64,000 bases of DNA, taken from NCBI RefSeq assembly GCF_001294335.1, contig NZ_LGKG01000113.1:1-64000 (forward strand), given 5' to 3'. The notes under the pieces are model-generated. The model had not been told where the DNA came from and made no database searches. It saw nothing but the letters and a program-made list of their open reading frames with translations. Shown piece by piece: positions 1-7,855 of the stretch; position 1 is the first letter of the stretch; the number at the start of each line of letters is the position of its first letter. This DNA is from Streptomyces chattanoogensis (GTDB taxonomy: Bacteria > Actinomycetota > Actinomycetes > Streptomycetales > Streptomycetaceae). Both the position numbers and the translations under genes were made by a program.

Positions 1-97
1 AGCCCGCCGCCCGTGCGGCCGCCGGCCGCTCCAGCAACGGAAGCTCGGTGAACAGAATCGACAGATTGACGTTGAAGCGCGTGTCCGTGAAACCCAT
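1..97 (-). CDS. hyi: Hydroxypyruvate isomerase, 5' end only (partial)
   Basis: Only the first 32 codons are present; the gene continues beyond base 1. The N-terminus reads MGFTDTRFNVNLSILFTELP, typical of the TIM-barrel hydroxypyruvate isomerase (Hyi) that converts hydroxypyruvate to tartronate semialdehyde in the glyoxylate carboligase route. The ATG at 97 has a GGAAGGGG-type ribosome site upstream. The upstream region carries two 15-bp dyads also found at aceB and at the allantoin racemase gene, which fits control by the same purine-responsive regulator. Identity rests on a short N-terminus plus context, since glyoxylate is the end product of the ureide genes here. Confidence 0.7.
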   Translation of the reverse strand, partial: MGFTDTRFNVNLSILFTELPLLERPAAARAAG

Positions 98-112
98 GAA
101 GTTCGGCGCCCC

Positions 113-148
113 TTCCGAATTGTGGAACTTGTTTTCTGCGTGATGGAA
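113..148 (-). promoter_or_regulatory. Paired 15-bp dyads in the hyi promoter
   Basis: TTCCGAATTGTGGAA (113-127) and TTCTGCGTGATGGAA (134-148) are two TTCY-N7-GGAA dyads whose centres are 21 bp apart, two helical turns. A TTGACA (minus strand, 177-172) lies just upstream, placing the dyads around the likely transcription start. The same arrangement occurs at 11777-11812 and 16999-17034. Binding by the IclR-family regulator at 15971-16777 is inference. Confidence 0.6.
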
Positions 149-224
149 CCCTGCCTGTCCTGCTCCGACGCTGTCAAGGGGGGCCCGGGGCAATTTCTGG
201 TGGCGGGGGCGATGCGCGCGTAGG

Positions 225-524
225 TTGAGCGGCGTGCGATTGAGAGTGGAGTTCACGACGGAGCCGTTCGACCTGGATGAGGCGCCGGCCCATGCGGTGG
301 TGGCGCGGGACATCGTCACCGGCGCCGAGCTGGACGCCGTGGACGTCGGCCCGTTCGGCAATACCGCCGAGGGCGACGCCGACCGGGTGCTGGGGGCGGT
401 CAACGCCCTGCTGCGCGAATCCCTGGAGGCGGGTGCCACCCGGGTTTCCCTGCAGGTCAATGTGATCGCGGACGCCGGGCCTCAGAAGCCGGGCGCCGCT
501 GCGGGCGAGGGGGATGCGACGTGA
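225..524 (+). CDS. Thiamine-binding-like (MTH1187/YkoF type) small protein
   Basis: A 99-residue cytoplasmic protein with a beta-rich N-terminus and, at about residues 41-80, a GPFGNTAEGDADRVL...SLEAGATRVSLQVNV pattern. This resembles the MTH1187/YkoF (Thiamine_BP, PF01910) fold, small subunits that bind thiamine or related pyrimidines. The start is TTG at 225 or GTG at 234. Its stop overlaps the GTG of the next gene by 4 bases, so the two are translationally coupled. It lies between hyi and the urate operon. The fold assignment comes from motif shape only; the role in this locus is unknown. Confidence 0.5.
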   Translation: MSGVRLRVEFTTEPFDLDEAPAHAVVARDIVTGAELDAVDVGPFGNTAEGDADRVLGAVNALLRESLEAGATRVSLQVNVIADAGPQKPGAAAGEGDAT

Positions 525-901
525 CCGAGCCCGCCGACCACCCGTTCGTCCAGGCGGTCAAGCCGCTGGTGGATGCGATGGGCGGACAGATGATCGCGCC
601 CGACCTGGCCCAGGGTGACGATGTCGTCCTGGCCTGGGAGGGGCAGGACCGGGTGGCCGTGCGCCTCCCGCATCTGTCGGATTCGCTCGACCACATCCTC
701 GCCGAGCTGGAGCGCCGGCACGGGATGCCGCTGGCCGAACTGGACCGCAAGACAAAACAGTCGGTCGTGCGCATCCTGGAGACGCGCGGCGCCTTCTCCG
801 TACGGCACGGCGTGGAGACCGTGGCGAGCGCCCTGGGCGTCAGCCGCTTCACCGTGTACAACTACCTGAACAGGGAAAACGCCGCGAAGGGCGCCGACTG
901 A
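521..901 (+). CDS. Helix-turn-helix regulator (HTH_22-like C-terminus)
   Basis: A 126-residue protein. The N-terminal half is uncharacterised; the C-terminal part (about residues 75-120) reads KTKQSVVRILETRGAFSVRH followed by a helix-turn-helix around ALGVSRFTVYNYL. This pattern, aromatic-rich 'RGAF' helix and then a 'VS..TVY.YL' recognition helix, is that of the YheO-type HTH_22 domain. It starts at the GTG overlapping the stop of the upstream gene, so it forms a two-gene unit with it. It ends 170 bp before the urate operon and could be a local regulator, but no target can be read from the sequence. Confidence 0.6.
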   Translation: MTEPADHPFVQAVKPLVDAMGGQMIAPDLAQGDDVVLAWEGQDRVAVRLPHLSDSLDHILAELERRHGMPLAELDRKTKQSVVRILETRGAFSVRHGVETVASALGVSRFTVYNYLNRENAAKGAD

Positions 902-983
902 GGCGAACCGGTCGCTGATCCCGCTGCGAACCGCTGAGCCGCCGCCCGAAGGCACCGGGCGGCGGCTTTTGTGTCGCCGACTT

Positions 984-1025
984 TTCAACAAAGTGTTGAC
1001 GGGATGTTGCCGGGGGTCTTAGCTG
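984..1025 (+). promoter_or_regulatory. Promoter and operator of the urate operon
   Basis: TTCAACAAAGTGTTGAC (984-1000) is a near-perfect TTCAACA-N3-TGTTGAA palindrome. It overlaps a -35 element TTGACG (996-1001), followed 18 bp later by TAGCTG (1020-1025) as the -10. An operator over the -35 suggests repression. A perfect copy of the palindrome precedes allantoinase (19547-19563). Confidence 0.6.
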
Positions 1026-1072
1026 TTTCCAGCCAAGCAGAGCTGTCCAGCACCAGGCCACGGAGGCTTCCC

Positions 1073-1594
1073 GTGTCTTCGAGTTCGACCCCCGGTCTTT
1101 CCCGGCTCAACGACGCCGACGACGGTGCGGCTGCCGCCGCACTGCACGAGGTGTGTGCCAGCCGGGCATGGGGGAACAAGATTCTTGCCCAGCGACCGTA
1201 CGCCACCACCGACGCCCTGTTCGCCGCCAGCGACGCCGCCATGGCCGAGCTGACCGCGGAGGACCTGGCCGAGGCGATGGCCGGGCACCCGCCCATCGGC
1301 CGGCCCAAGCCGGGCGATGCGACCTCGAACCGCGAGCAGAGCGGTATGGCCGGCGCCTCCGACGAGCTCAAGGAGGAGCTGCTCGAGCTCAACCTGGCCT
1401 ACCAGGAGAAGTTCGGGCACGTCTTCCTGATCTGCGCCACCGGCCGCACCGGGGAGCAGATGCGCGATGCGGTCCGTAACCGGATCGACAACTCGCCGGA
1501 ACAGGAACGAGAGATCGTTCGTGTGGAGCTCGGCAAGATCAACCGGATCCGCCTGACCCGCCTCACCGAAACCGCAGAAGGAGACGCAGCATGA
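1073..1594 (+). CDS. uraD: 2-oxo-4-hydroxy-4-carboxy-5-ureidoimidazoline (OHCU) decarboxylase
   Basis: A 173-residue enzyme for the last step of urate breakdown, decarboxylating OHCU stereospecifically to S-allantoin. The family signatures are visible: the catalytic His in AGHPPIG (about residue 72), SNREQSG (about 88) and the NLAYQEKFGHVFLIC helix. I chose the GTG at 1073 because GGAGG sits 6 bases upstream; longer in-frame starts would run through the promoter. Its last codons overlap the next gene as ATGA. It is the first gene of the urate operon. Confidence 0.93.
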   Translation: MSSSSTPGLSRLNDADDGAAAAALHEVCASRAWGNKILAQRPYATTDALFAASDAAMAELTAEDLAEAMAGHPPIGRPKPGDATSNREQSGMAGASDELKEELLELNLAYQEKFGHVFLICATGRTGEQMRDAVRNRIDNSPEQEREIVRVELGKINRIRLTRLTETAEGDAA

Positions 1595-2016
1595 GCAGCG
1601 AGACGGCTGCAGCGACGTCGGTGTCCACGCACATCCTGGACACCAGCGTGGGCCGCCCCGCGGAGGGCGTCGCCCTCACACTCTCTGTGCGCTCCGGAAG
1701 CGAGGGTGCCTGGACCGCCCACGGTGCCGGCAAGACCGACGCCGACGGGCGCTGCAAGGACCTGCCGGCCCTGCCGGACGGCACCACGCACGTACGCCTC
1801 GACTTCGCCGTCGAGGACTACTTCGTTTCCAGCAAACACTGCACTCATCACAAGGCAATCCAGCAAGCCGAGGAACAGCAGGACGCCCCCCGCGTAAGGG
1901 ACAGCGGAGCCTTCTTCCCGGAGGTGGCAATCACCTTTGCCGTCAAGCCGGGCGAGCACTACCACGTACCGCTGCTGCTCAACCCGTTCGGCTACTCCGT
2001 ATACCGAGGGAGCTAG
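1591..2016 (+). CDS. uraH: 5-hydroxyisourate hydrolase (transthyretin-like)
   Basis: A 141-residue transthyretin-related protein that hydrolyses 5-hydroxyisourate, the uricase product, to OHCU. The conserved N-terminal block THILDTSVGRPAEGV and the C-terminal HVPLLLNPFGYSVYRGS tetrapeptide end are present. A loop around residues 75-105 is longer than in the E. coli and Bacillus enzymes. Translation is coupled to uraD by a 4-base ATGA overlap, and uricase begins 8 bases downstream. Confidence 0.94.
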   Translation: MSSETAAATSVSTHILDTSVGRPAEGVALTLSVRSGSEGAWTAHGAGKTDADGRCKDLPALPDGTTHVRLDFAVEDYFVSSKHCTHHKAIQQAEEQQDAPRVRDSGAFFPEVAITFAVKPGEHYHVPLLLNPFGYSVYRGS

Positions 2017-2023
2017 CACCGAC

Positions 2024-2947
2024 ATGCCCACGATTCTCGGCCAGAACCAGTACGGCAAAGCGGAAAACCGCGTCGTCAAGATCACCCGCGACGGCGACAC
2101 GCACCACATCAAGGACCTGAACGTCTCGGTCGCGCTCTCCGGCGACCTGGAAGAGGTCCACCTCTCCGGCTCCAACGCCAACTGCCTGCCGACCGACACG
2201 ACCAAGAACACCGTGTACGCGTTCGCCAAGGAATACGGCATCGAGTCGGCCGAGCAGTTCGGCATCCACCTGGCCCGGCACTTCGTCACCAGCCAGGAGC
2301 CGATCAAGAAGGCCCGGATACGTATCGAGGAATACGCCTGGGAGCGGATAGCCACCTCCGACGCCAACTCGAAGTTCATCGGCTCGGACGACGTCAGGCA
2401 CTCCTTCGTCCGCAAGGGCCAGGAGACCCGGGTGACCGAGATCACCTACGACGGTGAGCAGTGGCAGGTCATCTCCGGTCTCAAGGACCTGATCGTCATG
2501 AACTCCACCAACTCGGAGTTTTGGGGCTACATCAAGGACAAGTACACGACCCTGAAGGAGGCGTACGACCGCATCCTCGCCACTCAGGTATCCAGCCGCT
2601 GGCGGTTCAACTGGACCTCCGACGAGCAGCGGATGCCCAACTGGGAGCGTTCGTACGAGCAGGTGAAGAAGCACATGCTGCAGGCCTTCGCGGAGACCTA
2701 CAGCCTGTCCCTCCAGCAGACCCTGTACCAGATGGGTTCGCGCATCATCAACAGCCGTTCCGAGGTCGACGAGATCCGCTTCTCGCTGCCGAACAAGCAC
2801 CACTTCCTGGTGGATCTGGAGCCGTTCGGGCTGAAGAACGACAACGAGGTCTACTACGCGGCGGACCGCCCGTACGGCCTGATCGAAGCCACTGTTCTGC
2901 GCGACGGTGTCGAAGCCCGTATCCCGATGGATATGACCAACCTCTGA
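2024..2947 (+). CDS. pucL: Uricase (urate oxidase)
   Basis: A 307-residue cofactor-free oxidase that converts urate and O2 to 5-hydroxyisourate. Family motifs include QNQYGKAENRVVKITR near the N-terminus, the active-site Thr in TDTTKNTVYAFAKEYGIES, a block around SSRWRF, and LPNKHHFLVDLEPFGL. The ATG at 2024 has an AGGGAG site overlapping the end of uraH; an in-frame upstream start lies inside uraH and would add non-homologous sequence. It completes the three-enzyme urate-to-allantoin set. Confidence 0.95.
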   Translation: MPTILGQNQYGKAENRVVKITRDGDTHHIKDLNVSVALSGDLEEVHLSGSNANCLPTDTTKNTVYAFAKEYGIESAEQFGIHLARHFVTSQEPIKKARIRIEEYAWERIATSDANSKFIGSDDVRHSFVRKGQETRVTEITYDGEQWQVISGLKDLIVMNSTNSEFWGYIKDKYTTLKEAYDRILATQVSSRWRFNWTSDEQRMPNWERSYEQVKKHMLQAFAETYSLSLQQTLYQMGSRIINSRSEVDEIRFSLPNKHHFLVDLEPFGLKNDNEVYYAADRPYGLIEATVLRDGVEARIPMDMTNL

Positions 2948-3029
2948 CGGCTGAGACGCAGCGCCGTGCCTCGTGACCCCTCCCCGTCCGACAGCGGGGA
3001 GGGGGCGCGAAACCCGAGGGGAACGACCC

Positions 3030-4433
3030 ATGGCACAGCAAGAGCACGTTGAGCACCACCCCAGTCCACCGGTGCACCCGGTGGACGAGAAGCCGGCGGC
3101 CAAGCGGCTCGTCCCTGCCGCACTCCAGCACATCGCTGCCATGTACGCCGGCGTCGTCACCCCTCCGCTCATCATCGGCCAGGCCGTCGGCCTGGACACC
3201 GCCGGGCGCACCCGGCTGATCGCCGCAAGCCTGCTCATCGCGGGGCTCGCGACACTGCTCCAGACCCTCGGCATCCGCCGATTCGTCGGCAACCGCCTGC
3301 CGTTCGTCAACGCGGCCAGCTCCGCCGGTATCACCCCGATGCTCGCCATCGCCGAGAGCAACGGAAGAGCTCACCAACTCCCTGCCATCTACGGGGCGGT
3401 GATGGTCGCCGGGGTCTTCTGCCTCGCGGTCGGCCCGTTCTTCGGGAAACTGCTGCGGTTCTTCCCGCCGCTGGTCACCGGCGTGGTGATCACCCTCATC
3501 GGGGTGACGCTGATGCCCGTACCGGTCGGCTGGGCACAGGGCGGCGACCGGCACGCCGCCGACTTCGGCGCCATGCAGAACCTTGCGCTCGCCGGCTTCA
3601 CCCTCGTGGTGATCCTGCTCATCCAGCGCTTCGCCCAGGGCTTCGTCAAGCAGATCGCGCTGCTGATCGGCCTGGTCGTCGGCACGCTCGCCGCGATCCC
3701 CTTCGGGATGGCGAGCTTCGAGGGCCTGCGCTCGGCCCCGGTCGCCGCACTGCCCGCCCCGTTCGCCTTCGGCGCCCCCGAATTCCAGCCCGCCGCGATC
3801 CTCTCGCTGTGCATCGTGATGCTGGTGCTGATGACGGAGTCGTCCGCCGGCATGCTGGCCCTCGGCGAGATCTGCGACCGCCCGACCACCGGCACCACCC
3901 TCACCCGGGGACTGCGTACCGACGGCATCGCCACCCTCCTGGGCCCCGTCTTCGGCGGCTTCCCGACCAGCGCCTTCGCGCAGAATGTCGGTGTGGTGTC
4001 ACTGACCCGGGTCCGCAGCCGGTACGTCGTCGCCCTCGCCGGCGCCGCACTCCTGGTCCTCGGCGCCTTCCCCGTCCTGGGCGCCGTGGTCTCCCTGGTG
4101 CCGATGCCGGTGCTCGGCGGTGCGGGTATCGTCCTCTTCGGCTCGATCGCGGTCAGCGGTATCCGTACGCTCTCCGAGGCCGGACTCGACGACAGCTCCC
4201 ACATCACCCTGGTGGCGGTGTCGCTCGGCGCAGGCATCATCCCGCTCGCCGCGCCGACCTTCTACGCCGACTTCCCCGCCTGGGCCCAGACCGTGCTCGG
4301 CTCCGGGATCAGCGCCGGAGCCCTGGTAGCGGTCCTGCTCAACCTGTTCTTCCATCATCTCGGCACCCGGAGCACCCCACGGGCGGCGGTACTGTCAGCC
4401 GCTTCGCCCGGCTCCGGCACTCAAATCCCGTAG
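3030..4433 (+). CDS. NCS2-family nucleobase permease (xanthine/urate type)
   Basis: A 467-residue membrane protein of the NCS2 (uracil/xanthine:cation symporter) family. It has about 12-14 hydrophobic segments, the signature LQHIAAMYAGVVTPPLI after the N-terminal tail, a conserved acidic MTESSAGMLALG helix and the ENA-like GGFPTSAFAQNVGVVSLTRV segment with its substrate-site Gln-Asn. The ATG at 3030 is preceded by GAGGGGA. Its position directly after uricase and before the purine deaminase suggests uptake of urate, xanthine or an oxidised purine; the exact substrate cannot be read from sequence. Confidence 0.85.
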   Translation: MAQQEHVEHHPSPPVHPVDEKPAAKRLVPAALQHIAAMYAGVVTPPLIIGQAVGLDTAGRTRLIAASLLIAGLATLLQTLGIRRFVGNRLPFVNAASSAGITPMLAIAESNGRAHQLPAIYGAVMVAGVFCLAVGPFFGKLLRFFPPLVTGVVITLIGVTLMPVPVGWAQGGDRHAADFGAMQNLALAGFTLVVILLIQRFAQGFVKQIALLIGLVVGTLAAIPFGMASFEGLRSAPVAALPAPFAFGAPEFQPAAILSLCIVMLVLMTESSAGMLALGEICDRPTTGTTLTRGLRTDGIATLLGPVFGGFPTSAFAQNVGVVSLTRVRSRYVVALAGAALLVLGAFPVLGAVVSLVPMPVLGGAGIVLFGSIAVSGIRTLSEAGLDDSSHITLVAVSLGAGIIPLAAPTFYADFPAWAQTVLGSGISAGALVAVLLNLFFHHLGTRSTPRAAVLSAASPGSGTQIP

Positions 4434-4478
4434 GGCCATGCCGTGCCCAACCGCCAGTATTCGAAAGAAGGAAGCACC

Positions 4479-5882
4479 ATGGCTGCATCGGCATCCCCTG
4501 ACAGCGCGGTGAAGCAGCGCATCGTCATCGAGAACGCTGCCATCGCGACCGTCGACGCCGACGACACCGAGTACGCCACCGGCCACATCGTCGTCGCCGA
4601 CAACATCATCGAGTCGCTGGGCGCGGGCAAGGCCCCCGAGGGCCTGGAGAACGTCGTCCGCCGGATCGACGCCACGGGACACCTGGTCACCCCCGGCCTG
4701 ATCAACACCCATCACCACTTCTACCAGTGGATCACCCGGGGCCTGGCCACCGACCACAACCTCTTCAACTGGCTGGTCGCGCTCTACCCGACCTGGGCCC
4801 GCATCGACGCCCCGATGCTCGCCGCCGCCACCCAGGGCTCGCTCGGCATGATGGTCAAGGGCGGCGTGACCACCGCCTCCGACCACCACTACGTCTTCCC
4901 CCAGGGCTCCGGCGACCTGGTCGGCGCCGAGCTGGCCGCCGCCGCCGAGATCGGTGCCCGGATCACCCTGGCCCGCGGCTCCATGGACCGCAGCGAGAAG
5001 GACGGCGGGCTGCCCCCGGACTTCGCCGTCGAGACCACCGAAGGTGCCCTGCTCGGCACCGAAGAGGCCATCGACAAGTACCACGACGCCTCCTTCGGCT
5101 CGATGGTGCACATCGCCGCCGCGCCCTGTTCGCCGTTCTCCATCTCCACCGAACTCCTCAAGGAGGGCGCCAAGCTCGCCCGCCGCAAGGGCGTACGGAT
5201 GCACACCCACGGCTCGGAGACCGTGGAGGAGGAGAAGTTCTGCCACGAGCTGTTCGGCATGGGCCCGACCGACTACTTCGAGTCGACCGGCTGGCTCGGT
5301 GACGATGTGTGGATGGCGCACTGCGTCCACATGAACGACTCCGACATCGCCGCCTTCGCCCGTACGAAGACCGGTGTGGCGCACTGCCCCTCGTCCAACG
5401 CCCGTCTCGCCGCCGGTATCGCCCGCGTCCCCGACATGCTCGCGGCCGGCGTCCCGGTCGGCCTCGGCGTGGACGGCACCGCCTCCAACGAGTCCGGCGA
5501 ACTCCACACCGAGCTGCGCAACGCGCTGCTGATCAACCGCCTCGGCGCGCACCGCGAAGCGGCATTGAATGCCCGTAAGGCGCTGCGGCTCGGCACCTAC
5601 GGCGGTGCCCAGGTCCTCGGCCGGACCGACGAGATCGGCTCCCTGGAGGCCGGCAAGCTTGCCGACCTGGTCCTGTGGAAGCTGGACACCCTGGCGCACT
5701 CCTCCATCGCCGACCCGGTCACCGCCCTGGTCTTCGGCGCGGCCGCCCCGGTCACGCTGTCGCTGGTCAACGGCAAGCCGGTCGTCGAGGACAACCACCT
5801 CACCAACGTCGACGAGGACGCCATCGCGCGCACCGCCCGCGCCGAGGCCCAGCGTCTGGCACGTATCGCCGCCGAGGGCTGA
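4479..5882 (+). CDS. 8-oxoguanine deaminase (amidohydrolase superfamily)
   Basis: A 467-residue metal-dependent amidohydrolase. Metal ligands and substrate motifs are visible: NTHHHFYQWITRG near residue 78, SDHHYVFP, HTHGSET, WMAHCVHMN and GVDGTASNES. This pattern, with HNLFNWL after the first motif, marks the 8-oxoguanine deaminase subgroup, which makes urate from 8-oxoguanine. Placement inside a urate-oxidation operon fits. The ATG at 4479 has GAAGGAAG upstream. Alternative readings are guanine or another purine/triazine deaminase. Confidence 0.8.
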   Translation: MAASASPDSAVKQRIVIENAAIATVDADDTEYATGHIVVADNIIESLGAGKAPEGLENVVRRIDATGHLVTPGLINTHHHFYQWITRGLATDHNLFNWLVALYPTWARIDAPMLAAATQGSLGMMVKGGVTTASDHHYVFPQGSGDLVGAELAAAAEIGARITLARGSMDRSEKDGGLPPDFAVETTEGALLGTEEAIDKYHDASFGSMVHIAAAPCSPFSISTELLKEGAKLARRKGVRMHTHGSETVEEEKFCHELFGMGPTDYFESTGWLGDDVWMAHCVHMNDSDIAAFARTKTGVAHCPSSNARLAAGIARVPDMLAAGVPVGLGVDGTASNESGELHTELRNALLINRLGAHREAALNARKALRLGTYGGAQVLGRTDEIGSLEAGKLADLVLWKLDTLAHSSIADPVTALVFGAAAPVTLSLVNGKPVVEDNHLTNVDEDAIARTARAEAQRLARIAAEG

Positions 5883-5936
5883 TCCCCTCGGAAGCACCAC
5901 CCAAGACTCGGCCGGGAGGGACGGCTCCCGGCTGAG

Positions 5937-6046
5937 CTTGTGGATCCGAGCGGGATCCACAAGCGCCGGACCCCGGGGGTACCGGGATCTCCCCGACGGA
6001 GATCCCGTCGTACCCCCGGGGCCGGGTACCCCCTTCGGGGCGCCCG
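5937..6046 (+). other. Cluster of three hairpins between deaminase and second permease
   Basis: The 318-bp gap between the two genes holds no gene. It has a perfect 11-bp stem CTTGTGGATCC (5937-5947 / 5953-5963, 5-nt loop), then a stem of 12 + 8 bp (CCCCGGGGGTAC 5971-5982 with 6010-6021; GGGATCTC 5984-5991 with 5999-6006), then a CCCC-TTCG-GGGG tetraloop stem near 6029-6040. There is no U-tract. These could be terminators, RNA-stability elements or an attenuator splitting the operon. Confidence 0.6.
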
Positions 6047-6200
6047 ACCGCCCCGTGCCCGTCCCCGCGCCACAAGCGCACCGCATCGCCGCCACGCTCA
6101 CCAGCGCGACTTCTCGCACCACCGCACCACATGGCAAGACCTCCGTGACAGCCTCGCCTCGCCGGCCGCCGGCGACGCAGAAAATCGAAGGAGGCCCGCA

Positions 6201-7718
6201 GTGGCCGCAACTCCCGGGCAGAAGTCGGAGGTCGACCGGAAGCATCCGGTCGACCAGACCCTCCCGCCCTTCAAGATGTTCACCAGCGGCCTGCAGCATG
6301 TGGCCGCGATGTACGCGGGTGTGGTGGCCCCGCCGATGATCGTGGGACCGGCCTGCGGGCTGAGCCCCACCGAGACCGCGTTCCTGATGGGCGCCAGCCT
6401 CTTCACCGCCGGTATCGCCACCCTCCTCCAGACCCTCGGGTTCTGGAAGGTCGGCGCCAAACTCCCCTTCGTCAACGGCGTCTCCTTCGCCGGTGTCACG
6501 CCGATGGTCGCCATCGGCAAGGCCCAGAGCCCCGGGAACGCGCTGCCGATCATCTTCGGCGCCGTCATCGTCGCCGGTCTGCTCGGCTTCGTCCTCGCCC
6601 CCTACTTCTCCAAGCTCGTACGCTTCTTCCCCCCGGTCGTCACCGGCACCGTCATCACCCTGATCGGTGTCTCCCTTCTCCCCGTCGCCTTCAACTGGTC
6701 CCAGGGAGGTAACTCCCAAGCCCCCGGCTACGGTTCCCTGACGAACATCGGGATGGCCGCGCTGACGTTCCTGATCGTGCTGGTACTGCGCAAGGTGCTG
6801 CGCGGCTTCCTCCAGCAGATCTCGATCCTCCTCGGCCTGGTCGCCGGCACCCTGATCGCGATACCCGTCGGCATCACCGACTTCGCCGCCATCACCAAGG
6901 CGGACATCGTCGGCTTCCCGACGCCCTTCCACTTCGGGGCGCCACAGTTCGACATCGCCGCGATCGTCTCGATGTGCATCGTGATGCTGGTGTGTATGAC
7001 CGAGTCGACGGCTGACATGCTCGCCCTCGGCAAGATCGTCGGCCGCCCGGCGGACGAGCGCACCATCGAGGGCGGCCTGCGCGCCGACACCCTCGGCACG
7101 GCCGTCAGCCCCCTCTTCAACGGCTTCGCCAACAGCGCCTTCGCGCAGAACATCGGCCTGGTCGCGATGACGAAGGTCCGCAGCCGGTTCGTGGTCGCCA
7201 CCAGCGGCCTCATCCTGGTCGTGCTGGGCCTGTCGCCGGTGGCCGCCTCGGTCATCTCGCTGGTCCCGCTGCCGGTACTGGGCGGCGCCGGCATCGTGCT
7301 CTTCGGTTCGGTGGCCGCCAGCGGCATCCAGACACTGGCCTCCGCCGCGCTGGACAAGGGCGAGAACTCGCTGATCGTCGCCGCCGCCGTCGGCATCGGC
7401 CTGATCCCGATCGCGGCGCCGGACTTCTACCACAACCTGCCCAAGGACCTGCTGGTCGTGCTGGACTCCGGCATCAGCACCGGATGCCTGGTCGCCATCG
7501 TCCTCAACCTCGCCTTCAACCACTTCGGGAAGGGCAGTGGGGAGGAGGGTGCCGTAACGGCGGATGCCGTGGGTGCCACGGATGCCGCCGATGCCGAGGG
7601 GGCCGGTCCTGACGCCACCGGTTCCGACGCCACCGGTTCCGACGAGGTCCGCATCCCGACGCAGCCCGACCGCCGCGCCCAGGACTCCGGCGACCCGGCA
7701 TCCGCGCCCGTGCACTGA
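6201..7718 (+). CDS. NCS2-family nucleobase permease, second copy
   Basis: A 505-residue NCS2 symporter, clearly homologous to the permease at 3030-4433 (LQHVAAMYAGVVAPPMIVG; MTESTADMLALG; FANSAFAQNIGLVAMTKVRS). It differs by an Ala/Asp/Gly-rich hydrophilic tail of about 60 residues. The GTG at 6201 has an excellent GAAGGAGG site; longer in-frame starts read through the hairpins. Two permeases flanking one deaminase suggests different purines, for example urate/xanthine versus 8-oxoguanine/guanine. This is inference. Confidence 0.85.
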   Translation: MAATPGQKSEVDRKHPVDQTLPPFKMFTSGLQHVAAMYAGVVAPPMIVGPACGLSPTETAFLMGASLFTAGIATLLQTLGFWKVGAKLPFVNGVSFAGVTPMVAIGKAQSPGNALPIIFGAVIVAGLLGFVLAPYFSKLVRFFPPVVTGTVITLIGVSLLPVAFNWSQGGNSQAPGYGSLTNIGMAALTFLIVLVLRKVLRGFLQQISILLGLVAGTLIAIPVGITDFAAITKADIVGFPTPFHFGAPQFDIAAIVSMCIVMLVCMTESTADMLALGKIVGRPADERTIEGGLRADTLGTAVSPLFNGFANSAFAQNIGLVAMTKVRSRFVVATSGLILVVLGLSPVAASVISLVPLPVLGGAGIVLFGSVAASGIQTLASAALDKGENSLIVAAAVGIGLIPIAAPDFYHNLPKDLLVVLDSGISTGCLVAIVLNLAFNHFGKGSGEEGAVTADAVGATDAADAEGAGPDATGSDATGSDEVRIPTQPDRRAQDSGDPASAPVH

Positions 7719-7777
7719 CCCATGGGCAGCGGATTACCAGCGCACAGCGGATTACCCCGGCACACCCCCGAGGTCGG

Positions 7778-7825
7778 CAACGGCCCGTAGGAAAGCGGCA
7801 ACTGCCGTTCTTCTGCGGGCCGTTG
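7778..7825. terminator. Bidirectional terminator between permease and chitosanase
   Basis: CAACGGCCCG (7778-7787) pairs perfectly with CGGGCCGTTG (7816-7825), with an inner CGGCA/TGCCG stem. It lies between convergent genes, so it can serve both strands. Confidence 0.65.
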
Positions 7826-7855
7826 AGTCGTCCAGGGCGGTACGGGACGAGCGGG

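Noticed and set aside
5937..6046. Purine riboswitch before the second permease
   Set aside because: The stems do not have the three-way junction and conserved loop bases of purine riboswitches, and that class is not typical of Streptomyces.
4395..7715. Open frame of 1106 codons on the minus strand
   Set aside because: It is antisense to two permeases and the deaminase, rich in Gly/Asp/Glu/Arg repeats expected from mirrored GC-rich codons, and has no family motifs.
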